Shown here piece after piece: positions 51,983-60,041 of a stretch of DNA of 64,000 bases. Positions within the stretch are counted from its first letter, which is position 1, and each line of letters starts with the position of its first letter. The notes under the pieces were generated by a model. That model had not been told where the DNA came from. It did no database searches and saw only the letters and a list, made by a program, of their open reading frames with translations. The position numbers and the translations under genes are program-made. The stretch is from Modestobacter muralis (GTDB taxonomy: Bacteria; Actinomycetota; Actinomycetes; Mycobacteriales; Geodermatophilaceae), in the NCBI RefSeq assembly GCF_010682105.1, contig NZ_JAAGWH010000002.1:1-64000 (forward strand), in the 5' to 3' direction.

Positions 51983-52639
51983 ATGGCCGACCTCCTCGAC
52001 GCCGCCGGCCGGGTGGCCGCCGTCCCGCTGGCGCTGCTGGCCCGGGCCCGCGGCGGCAGGCCGATGCACGCGCGCGGCGTGGTGCTCACCGCCCGGCTGG
52101 TCCGCACCGGGCTGCCGCGACCCAGCGGCGCCGACTGGCTGGACGGAGCCGGCACCGACGACGTCCTGGTCCGGCTGTCCCGCGGAGCCGGGCTGCCGCC
52201 CCGCCTGCCCGACCTGCTCGGCTTCGCGCTGCGCGCCCCGGGGGAGACCCCGGTGGACCTGTTGCTGTCCTCGGCCGGCCGGCACCGGTGGACCCGCCGG
52301 GTGCCGGTGCTGCGCCGGGACCCGGCCATCACCTACGGGTCGATCATGGGCTTCCGGAGCCCGGCAGGGCCGGTGCTGCTGTCGGTGACCCCGGTGTCCG
52401 CCGGGGTGTTCGCCCTCGCCGCGATCGTGGGCCGTGCGCCGGAGCAGCGTTTCGCCCGGGTGGTCCTGGGGCCGGAGGCCGAGCCGTCGGAGGCGCTGCT
52501 GCACCTCGACGCCGTGCTGCACGCCCCGCCCGGCCTGGTCGCCGACGGCCCGATGGCCCGGTTCCGGCGACCGGCCTACGCGGCGGCCCGCGCGGCGCTG
52601 GGTGAGCCGCTGGACGCCGTGCGGCCCGGGCACCCGTGA
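51983..52639 (+). CDS. uncharacterised protein with catalase-fold-like motifs
   Basis: A 218-residue protein whose pattern resembles a short heme catalase: HARGVVL near residue 30 (catalases have a His-Ala-Lys/Arg-Gly around the active His), then RLSRGAGLPPRLPDLLGFALRA near 65-86 (compare the Arg-Phe-Ser ... Arg-Gly-Phe-Ala segment). The proximal Tyr motif of true catalases is not evident, so catalytic activity is doubtful. I take the ATG at 51983, after AGGGG. Its stop overlaps the next gene's GTG, so it is coupled to the macro-SIR2 protein. Confidence 0.5.
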   Translation: MADLLDAAGRVAAVPLALLARARGGRPMHARGVVLTARLVRTGLPRPSGADWLDGAGTDDVLVRLSRGAGLPPRLPDLLGFALRAPGETPVDLLLSSAGRHRWTRRVPVLRRDPAITYGSIMGFRSPAGPVLLSVTPVSAGVFALAAIVGRAPEQRFARVVLGPEAEPSEALLHLDAVLHAPPGLVADGPMARFRRPAYAAARAALGEPLDAVRPGHP

Positions 52640-54198
52640 GCGGCCACGTCCCCGTCGTCGGCGGCCATGTCTTCGTGGTCGGCGCGGACCTGACCCGGCT
52701 GTCCTGCGACGACGTGCTGGTGCCCACCGACCGGGCGATGCGGGTGGGCGCCAGCTGGGTCCCGCTGCTGCCGGCCGACGCCCTGGACTGCGCCGACGAC
52801 GAGGGCGCCACCGTCGCCGGCTCCTGGGACGCCGGTGCCCGGGTGCGCGAGGTGCCCGGTTGCGGCGACCGGCGCGCCTGGCTGGTCGACACCGTGGAGC
52901 ACGAGGACGACGACGGGCGCGGGCTGAGCTGGCTGCTGGAGGGCGCGCGGGAGGCGCTGGCCGCGGTCGCCCGGCGTCCGGTCGAGCGCCCCGCGCACGG
53001 CCGCGCCCGCCGGCTGGTCGGCCTGCCCGCGCTGGGCACCGGCTGGGGCGGTGCGGCGGGCCGGCGCGGGGCGCTGCTCCAGCAGCTGCTGCCGGTGCTG
53101 CGAGAGGCCGCGACCGAGCACGGCTACGACGTCGCCCTGGTGCTGCGCCGGCCCAGCGACCTGGCCGCGGCGCAGCGGGTGCGCCGCGGCGAGGGCGGTG
53201 GCTGGGCGCTGCCGGCGTCGCTGCGCGCGGTGGCCGAGGACCTCGGTGCCCGCGCCCGGGGCGGCGAGCTCGCCGTCTTCCTGGGCGCCGGGGTGAGCGC
53301 GGCCGCCGGCCGCCCGACCTGGGAGGCGCTGCTCGACGAGCTGGCCGAACGGGCCGGCCTCGGCGCAGAGCTCACCGCCGGGTTGACCGGGCTGCCGCCG
53401 CAGGACGCCGCCGCGCTGCTGGCCCGCGAGCTCGGCCGGGACGAGCTCACCGCCTACGTGCAGCAGCGCTTCGGCCCCGGCCCCTACGCGCTGGCGCACG
53501 CCCTGGTCGCCGGGCTGCCAGTGCGTGAGTACGTGACCACCAACTACGACCCGCTGGTCGAGCTGGCCGCCGCCGACGTGGGCCGGCCGCTGCGGGTGCT
53601 GCCGTTCGAGGAGGCCGCACCGGGCGAGCCGTGGCTGCTGAAGCTGCACGGCGACGCCGCCCACCCCGACAGCGTCGTCCTCACCCGCGAGCAGTACCTG
53701 GAGTTCGGCGACCACCGGACGGCGCTGGCCGGGGTGCTGCAGACCCTGCTGCTGACCCGGCACGTGCTCTTCGTGGGCACCTCGATGCTCGACGACGACC
53801 TCATCCGGATCGCCCACCAGGTGCGCAGCGTGCTCGCCGCCCCGGGGACGGCGACCGGCCGGCGCAACGGCACCGTGCTGGCGCTGCAGGAGGACGCGGT
53901 GCGCGCCCGGCTGTGGGAGCGCGACGTCGACACGGTGGCGATGGGCGGCGCCGACGTCCCGGGCCCGGAGGCGGCCCGCCGGCTGGAGGTGCTGCTGGAC
54001 CTGCTCGGGTGCCTGTCCAGCCGGCCGACCGGCTACCTGCTCGACCCGGCCTACCGCGGGCTGCTCGACGCCGGGGAGCGGACCCTGTCCGCCGCGCTCG
54101 GCGAGGTCGCCACCGCGCTGGCCGGGGGGTCGGGGCGCAGCTGGGCCGGCCAGGAGGTGCACCGGCTGCTGGAGGAGCTGGGTCACCAGGAGGGCTGA
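52636..54198 (+). CDS. macro-like domain fused to a SIR2-family domain
   Basis: A 520-residue protein. Residues about 10-180 look like a diverged macro (ADP-ribose-binding) domain: GADLTRLSCDDVLVPTD near 16 and GLPALGTGWGG near 129. Residues about 210-450 are a SIR2_2-type domain with LGAGVSAAAG (216-225), TTNYD (301-305), KLHGD with the likely catalytic His338, and GTSMLDDD (381-388). SIR2_2 domains are NAD-consuming effectors in several anti-phage systems. It is coupled by GTGA overlap to the catalase-like gene. A defence or NAD/ADP-ribose signalling role is inference. Confidence 0.75.
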   Translation: MSGHVPVVGGHVFVVGADLTRLSCDDVLVPTDRAMRVGASWVPLLPADALDCADDEGATVAGSWDAGARVREVPGCGDRRAWLVDTVEHEDDDGRGLSWLLEGAREALAAVARRPVERPAHGRARRLVGLPALGTGWGGAAGRRGALLQQLLPVLREAATEHGYDVALVLRRPSDLAAAQRVRRGEGGGWALPASLRAVAEDLGARARGGELAVFLGAGVSAAAGRPTWEALLDELAERAGLGAELTAGLTGLPPQDAAALLARELGRDELTAYVQQRFGPGPYALAHALVAGLPVREYVTTNYDPLVELAAADVGRPLRVLPFEEAAPGEPWLLKLHGDAAHPDSVVLTREQYLEFGDHRTALAGVLQTLLLTRHVLFVGTSMLDDDLIRIAHQVRSVLAAPGTATGRRNGTVLALQEDAVRARLWERDVDTVAMGGADVPGPEAARRLEVLLDLLGCLSSRPTGYLLDPAYRGLLDAGERTLSAALGEVATALAGGSGRSWAGQEVHRLLEELGHQEG

Positions 54199-54231
54199 TT
54201 ACGGCGCGGGCGGGCTGGGCAGGGGAGCGCC

Positions 54232-55479
54232 ATGACCCGCAGGCCCCGGCTGGACCAGTCGATCGCGATGCTCGCCCAGGGGTACGCCTGGCTGCCCGAC
54301 CGGCGCCGCGCGGCCGGGCGCGACACCGTGCGGACCCGGGTGGCGCTGCGGCAGGCGCTGGCCGTCGAGGGCCCGGCCGGGGCGCGGTTCGTCTACGACG
54401 AGGACCACGTGCGCCGCAGCGGTGCGCTGCCCGAGCCGGTGGTCAGCACGCTGTTCGGCCACGGTGCCGTGCACACCCTCGACGGCGAGGCCCACCGGGT
54501 GCGCAAGGCGATGTTCGTGCACCTGCTGATGGGCGAGGGGGTCGCCGCGCTGGTCGACCGGGTCACCACTGCCTGGGACGACGCCGCGTACCGCTGGGCG
54601 CAGCAGGAGCAGGTCGTGCTCATGGACGAGGTGGCCCGGGTCCTCGCCCGCGGGGTGTGCGACTGGGCCGCCGTCCCGCTGACCGAGGACGAGCTGCCGG
54701 CGCTGGCCCGCGACCTCACGACCCTCGTCGACGGCTTCGCCACCGGCGCGCCCCGGCACTGGCGGGCCCGCCGCGTACGGCAGCGGCGGGAGGCCTGGCT
54801 GGCCGGAATCGTCGAGGAGGTGCGCTCCGGCGCCCGGGCCGTGCCGGCGGGCTCGGTGCTGGCCACGGTCGCCGCGCACCGGGACTCCGACGGCGAGCTG
54901 CTGGAGCCGCGGGTGGCCGCGGTCGAGGTGCTCAACGTCGTCCGGCCCACCGTCGCGGTCTCCTGGTTCGTGGCCTTCGCCGCCCACGCCCTGCACCGCT
55001 GGCCCGCCCACCGCGAGCGGCTGCGCAGCGGGGACGCGGCGTTCGCCGAGGCCTTCGCCCACGAGGTGCGCCGCTTCTACCCGTTCGCGCCCTTCATCGG
55101 CGGCCGCTCCCCGCGCGAGGTCGAGTGGGACGGCGAGCGCGTGCCGGCCGGGTCGATGGTGCTGCTGGACCTGTGGGGCACCGACCACGACCCCGAGCTG
55201 TTCCCCGAGCCCTGGACCTTCCGGCCCGAGCGGTTCCTCGCCGGCGACGAGGTGCGGGAGATCGGCGCCTGGGAGCTCGTGCCGCAGGGGGCCGGCGACC
55301 CGCGCACCGGACACCGCTGCCCGGGCGAGGACGTCACGGTGTCGCTGCTGTCGGCCCTCGCGGTCCGGCTGGCCCGGCTGGAGTACCGGCTGCCGCCGCA
55401 GGACCTCCGCATCTCGCTGTCCCGCATCCCGGCCCGCCCGGCCAGCGGTGTGGTGCTCAGCGGGGTCCGGGCCGGCTGA
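54232..55479 (+). CDS. cytochrome P450 of the CYP152 fatty-acid peroxygenase type
   Basis: A 415-residue P450. The heme-ligand loop is QGAGDPRTGHRCPGE with Cys363. In place of the usual acid-Thr pair of helix I it has NVVRPTVAVSW with Arg238-Pro239, the hallmark of CYP152 peroxygenases, which use H2O2 to hydroxylate or decarboxylate fatty acids and need no redox partner. None is encoded nearby. The ATG at 54232 follows GGGGAG, 33 bp after the macro-SIR2 gene, so it may be on the same transcript. Confidence 0.88.
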   Translation: MTRRPRLDQSIAMLAQGYAWLPDRRRAAGRDTVRTRVALRQALAVEGPAGARFVYDEDHVRRSGALPEPVVSTLFGHGAVHTLDGEAHRVRKAMFVHLLMGEGVAALVDRVTTAWDDAAYRWAQQEQVVLMDEVARVLARGVCDWAAVPLTEDELPALARDLTTLVDGFATGAPRHWRARRVRQRREAWLAGIVEEVRSGARAVPAGSVLATVAAHRDSDGELLEPRVAAVEVLNVVRPTVAVSWFVAFAAHALHRWPAHRERLRSGDAAFAEAFAHEVRRFYPFAPFIGGRSPREVEWDGERVPAGSMVLLDLWGTDHDPELFPEPWTFRPERFLAGDEVREIGAWELVPQGAGDPRTGHRCPGEDVTVSLLSALAVRLARLEYRLPPQDLRISLSRIPARPASGVVLSGVRAG

Positions 55480-55546
55480 GCCGGATCAGGCGCCGGTGGC
55501 GCGGCGGGGCTGGGCCGGGGGAGGGCGGGTGAGTACGGTGACCGAG

Positions 55547-56338
55547 GTGAGCGTCCGCGCGCGGAACGACGTCCGTGTCAGTGGTGCGCCCGGGGCGCGG
55601 CCGATGGTGTTCGCGCACGGCTACGGCTGCGACCAGGCCATGTGGCGGTACGTGGCGCCGGACTTCGAGGTCGACCACCAGGTGGTCACCTTCGACCACG
55701 TGGGCTTCGGCAACTCCGACCTGTCCGCCCACGACCCGGTGCGGCACGGGTCGCTGCGCGGCTACGCCGCCGACGTCGTCGAGGTCCTCACCGAGCTGGA
55801 CCTGACCGACGCCGTCTTCGTCGGCCACTCCGTCAGCGCCATGATCGGCGTGCTCGCCCACGCGATGGCGCCCGAGCGCATCGGCGCGATGGTGATGGTC
55901 GGCCCGAGCGCCCGCTACGTCGACGACGGCGAGTACGTCGGTGGCTTCACCCGCGCCCAGCTCCGCGAGCTGCTGGAGAGCCTGGACGCCAACCACCTGG
56001 CCTGGTCGACCCTGATGGCCCCGCAGATCATCGCGAACCCCGACCGCCCCGAGCTGGCTGCCGAGCTGACGGCGTCCTTCTGCCGCACCGACCCCGACGT
56101 GGCCCGGCGCTTCGCCCGGATCTCGTTCCTGTCCGACAACCGGGCCGACCTGGCCGGTCTCGACGTGCCGACCCTCGTCCTGCAGTGCTCCGAGGACGTC
56201 ATCGCCCCGGTCACCGCCGGCCGCTACGTCCACGAGCACGTCGCCGGGTCCACGTTCGTCCAGCTGGCCGCCACCGGGCACTGCCCGCACCTCAGCGCAC
56301 CTGAGGAGACCTCCGCCGCCATCCGGGCCTGGTTGTGA
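55547..56338 (+). CDS. rsbQ: RsbQ-like alpha/beta hydrolase, energy-stress signalling
   Basis: A 263-residue alpha/beta hydrolase that aligns by eye with Bacillus RsbQ: FAHGYGCDQAMWRYVAP near residue 20, GHSVSAMIG with Ser near 91, SEDVIAP with Asp near 212, and GHCPHLSAPEET with His near 241. RsbQ activates the phosphatase RsbP when cell energy falls, probably through a small ligand it hydrolyses. The start is uncertain: GTG at 55547 (TACGGT 7 nt before) matches RsbQ length; GTG at 55529 after GGGGGAGG is the alternative. It overlaps the phosphatase gene by 4 nt. Confidence 0.85.
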   Translation: MSVRARNDVRVSGAPGARPMVFAHGYGCDQAMWRYVAPDFEVDHQVVTFDHVGFGNSDLSAHDPVRHGSLRGYAADVVEVLTELDLTDAVFVGHSVSAMIGVLAHAMAPERIGAMVMVGPSARYVDDGEYVGGFTRAQLRELLESLDANHLAWSTLMAPQIIANPDRPELAAELTASFCRTDPDVARRFARISFLSDNRADLAGLDVPTLVLQCSEDVIAPVTAGRYVHEHVAGSTFVQLAATGHCPHLSAPEETSAAIRAWL

Positions 56339-58653
56339 CCGACGCCCGCGAGGCCGCAGCTCCTCCCGGCGCCCGCGAGGCCGCAGCCCCTCCCGTCGCC
56401 CGGGAACGCCGGCTGGTGGACGGGGTGCGTGAGGCGCTGGACCAACTGCTGGACGACGACCCCGCCGACCTCTACGAGAACGCCCCCTGCGGGTACCTGT
56501 CCATGCTCGCCGACGGCACGATCGTGAAGGTCAACCAGACCCTGTGCAGCTGGCTGGGGATGCCGGTCGAGCAGGTGCTGCGCACCCGGCTGCGCGACCT
56601 GCTGAGCATCGGCGGCCAGGTCTTCCACGACGCGCACCTCACGCCGCTGCTGCGCATGCAGGGCGCGGCGCGCGAGGTCGCGCTCGACATCGTCCGGGCC
56701 GACGGCTCGTTGCTGCCGTGCCTGGTGAACGCGGTGGAGGTGCGGGACGCCCACGACCGGCCGCTGATCGTCCGCGCCACGCTGTTCGAGGCGAGCGCGC
56801 GCCGCCGCTACGAGCTGGACCTCCTCGCGGCGCAGCGGGCGGCCGAGGCGTCGGAGGTGCGGTCCCGCACGCTGCAGCGGTTCGTCTCCGACCTGGCTGC
56901 GGCGGTGGCGACCGAGGACGCCGCGGAGGTGGTGGTGCACCGCAGCCGGCAGGCGGTGCAGGCCACCGGGGCCGCGTTGTGGCTGGTGGCCGTGGACGCC
57001 GCCCGCCCGGACACCACCGAGCCGGTCGCGGTGCTCACTGCCTCCGAGAACATGTCGCCCGCCCTGCTGGACGCGTTGGACGGGACCGCGCCGGGCCGGG
57101 TCGACCTGGTGCTCAGCGCGGGGGTGCGCACGGTGCCGGTGACCGAGCGGCTCGGCGAGGCGTGGCCGGCGCTGGCGGCCGCCGCGGCGGAGACCGGCGT
57201 CACCGACCTCGTCGTCGTCCCCGTCACCGCCGACGACACCCACCTCGGCGCCCTGCTGCTCACCCTCGGCGACGAGGCCGACGGTGACCTGATCAGCCTG
57301 GCCGAGCCTGCCGCCCACCGGTCCCTGCCGACGGCGGACGTCGACCTGCTGTGCACGCTGGGCCGGCAGGCCGGGCAGGCGCTGGAGCGGGCCCGGTTGC
57401 ACGAGGAGACCGCCCGGCAGGCGGAGCGTTCGGGGTTCCTGCTCGACGCTGCGCGGATGCTGGCCCGGGCGGCGGGGGTGACCGAGACCGTCGAGCGGCT
57501 GGCGGAGATGGTCGTGCCGCGGCTGGCCGACCTGTGCGTGCTGGACCTGATCGGTGAGCACGGCATGGAGCGGGTGGTCGCCCGGCACGGCGACCCCGCG
57601 CGCCAGCAGTTCGTCGACGCGCTGCGCGCCTGGGCGCCACCGCACCGGGACCTGCCGGCACCGGCCCGGACGGCGCTGGCCGAGGGGCGCACCCGGTGGT
57701 TCACCACCGTCGACGAGGCCCAGTTGGCCGCGATGGCGCGGAGTGCGGAGGAGGTCGCCGCCGCCCGCGCCCTGGAGCTGGTCAGCCTGATCGCCGTGCC
57801 GCTGATCGCCGAGGGGCGCACCCTGGGGGTGATGACGCTGGCGGTCGACCGGCGCCGGCGTCCGTTCACCTCCGCCGACGTCGAGCTGGCCGAGCAGCTG
57901 GGGCTGCAGGTCGCGCTGATGATGGCCAAGGCGCAGCGCTACGAGCTCGAGGCGCGCACCTCGCACACCCTGCAGGCGACGCTGCTGCCACCGCCCCCGC
58001 CGGCGGTGCCGGGGATGACCGTCGCCGTCCGGTACCTGGCGGCGACCTCGGGTGTGGAGATCGGCGGCGACTTCTACGACGTCGCCCCGCTGCCCGGTGA
58101 CCACGTGGCGATCGCGGTCGGCGACGTCGTCGGCCACGACATCACCGCCGCGGCCACGATGGGCCAGCTGCGCAGCGTCTACCGGGCGCTGCTGGTCGAG
58201 GCGCCGGCGCCGGCCGCCGTCATCGACCGGCTGCAGGCCAGCTGGCCGCTGCTGGGACTGCAGCGGATGGCCACGGCGTTGTTCGCCACCCTCGACCTCC
58301 CCACCGGGGTGCTGCGGGTGGCCTCCGCCGGGCACCCGCCGCCGCTGCTCGTCGCCGGCGGCCGGGCGGAGTTCCTGCCGGTGGTGCCCAGCCGGATGCT
58401 CGGGGCCCCGCCCGCGCCGGCCGTGGAGTGGCGCGGCGTCCTCCCGCCGGGAGCGACCTTGGTGCTGTTCACCGACGGGCTGGTGGAGAGCCGCACCAGC
58501 GACATCGACGCCGGCCTGGAGCGCCTGCGGGCGGCGGCCGACCGGGCGGCCGCGAACGGCCCCGACGAGCTGTGCGACCGCCTGCTGGCCGACCTCGCCG
58601 GCACCCACCGCGCCGACGACATCGCCCTCCTCGCCCTCACCCGCGACCCCTGA
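56335..58653 (+). CDS. RsbP-like PAS-GAF-GAF-PP2C phosphatase
   Basis: A 772-residue phosphatase. A short Ala/Pro-rich N-terminus is followed by a PAS domain (about 40-155; ENAPCGYLSMLADGTIVKVN), two GAF domains (about 180-350 and 370-535) and a C-terminal SpoIIE/PP2C domain with GGDFYD, GDVVGHD, SAGHPPPLL and TDGLVESR. It is paired with the RsbQ-like gene by a GTGA overlap, as rsbQ-rsbP are in Bacillus, so it is probably its target. Bacillus RsbP lacks GAF domains, so extra inputs are present. It should dephosphorylate a STAS protein. Confidence 0.88.
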   Translation: MTDAREAAAPPGAREAAAPPVARERRLVDGVREALDQLLDDDPADLYENAPCGYLSMLADGTIVKVNQTLCSWLGMPVEQVLRTRLRDLLSIGGQVFHDAHLTPLLRMQGAAREVALDIVRADGSLLPCLVNAVEVRDAHDRPLIVRATLFEASARRRYELDLLAAQRAAEASEVRSRTLQRFVSDLAAAVATEDAAEVVVHRSRQAVQATGAALWLVAVDAARPDTTEPVAVLTASENMSPALLDALDGTAPGRVDLVLSAGVRTVPVTERLGEAWPALAAAAAETGVTDLVVVPVTADDTHLGALLLTLGDEADGDLISLAEPAAHRSLPTADVDLLCTLGRQAGQALERARLHEETARQAERSGFLLDAARMLARAAGVTETVERLAEMVVPRLADLCVLDLIGEHGMERVVARHGDPARQQFVDALRAWAPPHRDLPAPARTALAEGRTRWFTTVDEAQLAAMARSAEEVAAARALELVSLIAVPLIAEGRTLGVMTLAVDRRRRPFTSADVELAEQLGLQVALMMAKAQRYELEARTSHTLQATLLPPPPPAVPGMTVAVRYLAATSGVEIGGDFYDVAPLPGDHVAIAVGDVVGHDITAAATMGQLRSVYRALLVEAPAPAAVIDRLQASWPLLGLQRMATALFATLDLPTGVLRVASAGHPPPLLVAGGRAEFLPVVPSRMLGAPPAPAVEWRGVLPPGATLVLFTDGLVESRTSDIDAGLERLRAAADRAAANGPDELCDRLLADLAGTHRADDIALLALTRDP

Positions 58654-58693
58654 CGGCGGCGGGCGGACGGCGGACGCCGGACGCCGGAGGGCA

Positions 58694-58752
58694 CCGACTG
58701 TGCGCTGAACGGGCCGCGCCGGCCGCCCCGCGCCCGCTGAGCGCACAGTCGG
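58694..58752. repeat. palindromic repeat R1
   Basis: A 59-bp element whose 20-nt arms pair at 18 positions; the right arm is the complement of CCGACTGTGCGCTCAGCGGG. It is the first of five related copies within 1.35 kb (58694-60040). Confidence 0.8.
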
Positions 58753-58776
58753 CGCACCGGAGCTCGGTGCCCGGCG

Positions 58777-58832
58777 CCGACTGTGCGCTGAGCGGGGTCC
58801 GCAGCGGAGACAGGGCCCGATGGCACGGTCGG
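58777..58832. repeat. palindromic repeat R2 (decayed right arm)
   Basis: The left arm (58777-58796) is nearly perfect, the right arm (58816-58832) is degenerate. It lies directly upstream of the DUF559 gene and may overlap its promoter. Confidence 0.65.
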
Positions 58833-58919
58833 CGTACCTGTGGACGACGAGCGCGGGCGCGCCAGCGGATCGGGGAGGCTGCTCGGCTGCCCGTCCGCGC
58901 CGATGCCCCGCTGCAGGGG

Positions 58920-59753
58920 GTGTTCCGCGGGTCGGTGGCGGTGGCTCGCGGGCTGGTCACGCCCGACGTGCTGCGCGGGCCGCGGTACCGGGCGCTGTAC
59001 CGGGACGTCCACGTCGCCGCCGACGTCCCGGTCACCCACGCCCTGCGCGTCCGTGCCGCGGCGGGCGTGCTCCGGCCGGGAGCGGTGGTGACCGGACGCA
59101 GCGCCGCCGTGCTGTGGGGCATCGACCTCGCCGGTCCCGAGGACGACGTCGAGCTGACCCTCCCGCCGGACGCCCATCCGGTGCGGTCGGCCGGTGTGCG
59201 CGTCCGGCGAGCGGCACTCGACCCCCGCCGGGTGTGCACCCACCGCGGCGTCCGGGTGACCGATCCCGTGGCGACCACCGTGGCGCTCGCCGGGTCGCTG
59301 CCGCTGGAGGAGGCGGTGGTCGCCGTCGACCGGATGACCGTGTCCGGGGTGGCCGGGCTGGCGGAGGTCCGGGCGCTGGCCGCCGTGCAGGTGGGACGTG
59401 GCTGCCGCCGAGCCCGCACGCCGTGCGCGCTGGCCGACGGTCTCGCGCAGTCGCCGCAGGAGACCAGGCTGCGGCTGCTGATGGGGTGGGGTGGCCTGCC
59501 GACCCCGGTGGCGCAGCACCGCGTCGTCCACGGTGGCCGGTTCGTCGCCGACGTCGACTTCGGCTGGCCGGCACACCGGGTGGCCGTGGAGTACGACGGC
59601 CTCTGGCACGCTGAACCCGGTCAGTTCGCCAAGGACCGCCAGCGACTGAACCGGCTCACCGCCGCCGGCTGGCGCGTGGTCTTCGTGACCGCCGCCGACC
59701 TGTACCGCCCCGAGGCGCTCATCGCCCGCATCGCCGCCCTGCTGACTGCCTGA
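58920..59753 (+). CDS. AbiEi-like / DUF559 endonuclease-fold protein
   Basis: A 277-residue protein (from GTG 58920) with an N-terminal AbiEi-antitoxin-like region (VARGLVTPDVLRGPRYRALYRDVHV; VVTGRSAAVLWGIDL) and a C-terminal DUF559/VSR-like nuclease domain (QSPQETRLRLLM; VADVDFGWPAHRVAVEYDG; AAGWRVVFVTAADL). This family has many paralogues in actinobacteria and no proven role. Coding resemblance continues upstream (QRIGEAARLPV) in the same frame without a start, while GTG 58840 is in another frame. A frameshift near 58855 may have damaged the 5' end. Confidence 0.65.
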   Translation: MFRGSVAVARGLVTPDVLRGPRYRALYRDVHVAADVPVTHALRVRAAAGVLRPGAVVTGRSAAVLWGIDLAGPEDDVELTLPPDAHPVRSAGVRVRRAALDPRRVCTHRGVRVTDPVATTVALAGSLPLEEAVVAVDRMTVSGVAGLAEVRALAAVQVGRGCRRARTPCALADGLAQSPQETRLRLLMGWGGLPTPVAQHRVVHGGRFVADVDFGWPAHRVAVEYDGLWHAEPGQFAKDRQRLNRLTAAGWRVVFVTAADLYRPEALIARIAALLTA

Positions 59754-59768
59754 CCCGCCCTCTGGCCA

Positions 59769-59827
59769 CCGACTGTGCGCCAAGCGGGGCCAGCAGCCCG
59801 GATCGAGCCCGCCGGGCGCACGGTCGG
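59769..59827. repeat. palindromic repeat R3
   Basis: Starts 16 bp after the DUF559 stop. It shares the GACTGTGCGC arm and the internal GGGGCCAGCAG...CGGATCGAG core with R4 and R5. Confidence 0.75.
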
Positions 59828-59878
59828 GCACTGCTGGCCTGCGGCCCGCGCGCCTGATGCCCACCCGGGGGAAGGCAG

Positions 59879-59937
59879 CCGACTGTGCGCCCGCCGGGGT
59901 CAGCAGACCGGATGGAGCCGCTGAGGCGCTCAGTCGG
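59879..59937. repeat. palindromic repeat R4
   Basis: A partly decayed copy; both ends (CCGACTGTGCGC and CAGTCGG) and the internal CAGCAGACCGGATGGAG are recognisable. Confidence 0.7.
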
Positions 59938-59983
59938 CGCGTTGCGCGCCCGGTGCCCGCGCGCTCGGGGGCCCGTAACTCAC

Positions 59984-60040
59984 CCACTGTGCGCTCAGCG
60001 GGGCCAGCGGGTCGGATCGGGCCCGCTGAGCGCACAGTCG
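59984..60040. repeat. palindromic repeat R5 (best preserved)
   Basis: Its 17-nt arms, ACTGTGCGCTCAGCGGG (59986-60002) and the exact complement (60022-60038), are perfect, with a 19-nt loop. It lies between the DUF559 and HelD gene ends and may also act as a terminator. Confidence 0.8.
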
Positions 60041-60041
60041 A

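Noticed and set aside
58694-60040. CRISPR array
   Set aside because: The five repeats are irregularly spaced, individually palindromic over their whole length, interrupted by a gene, and have no uniform spacers or cas genes.
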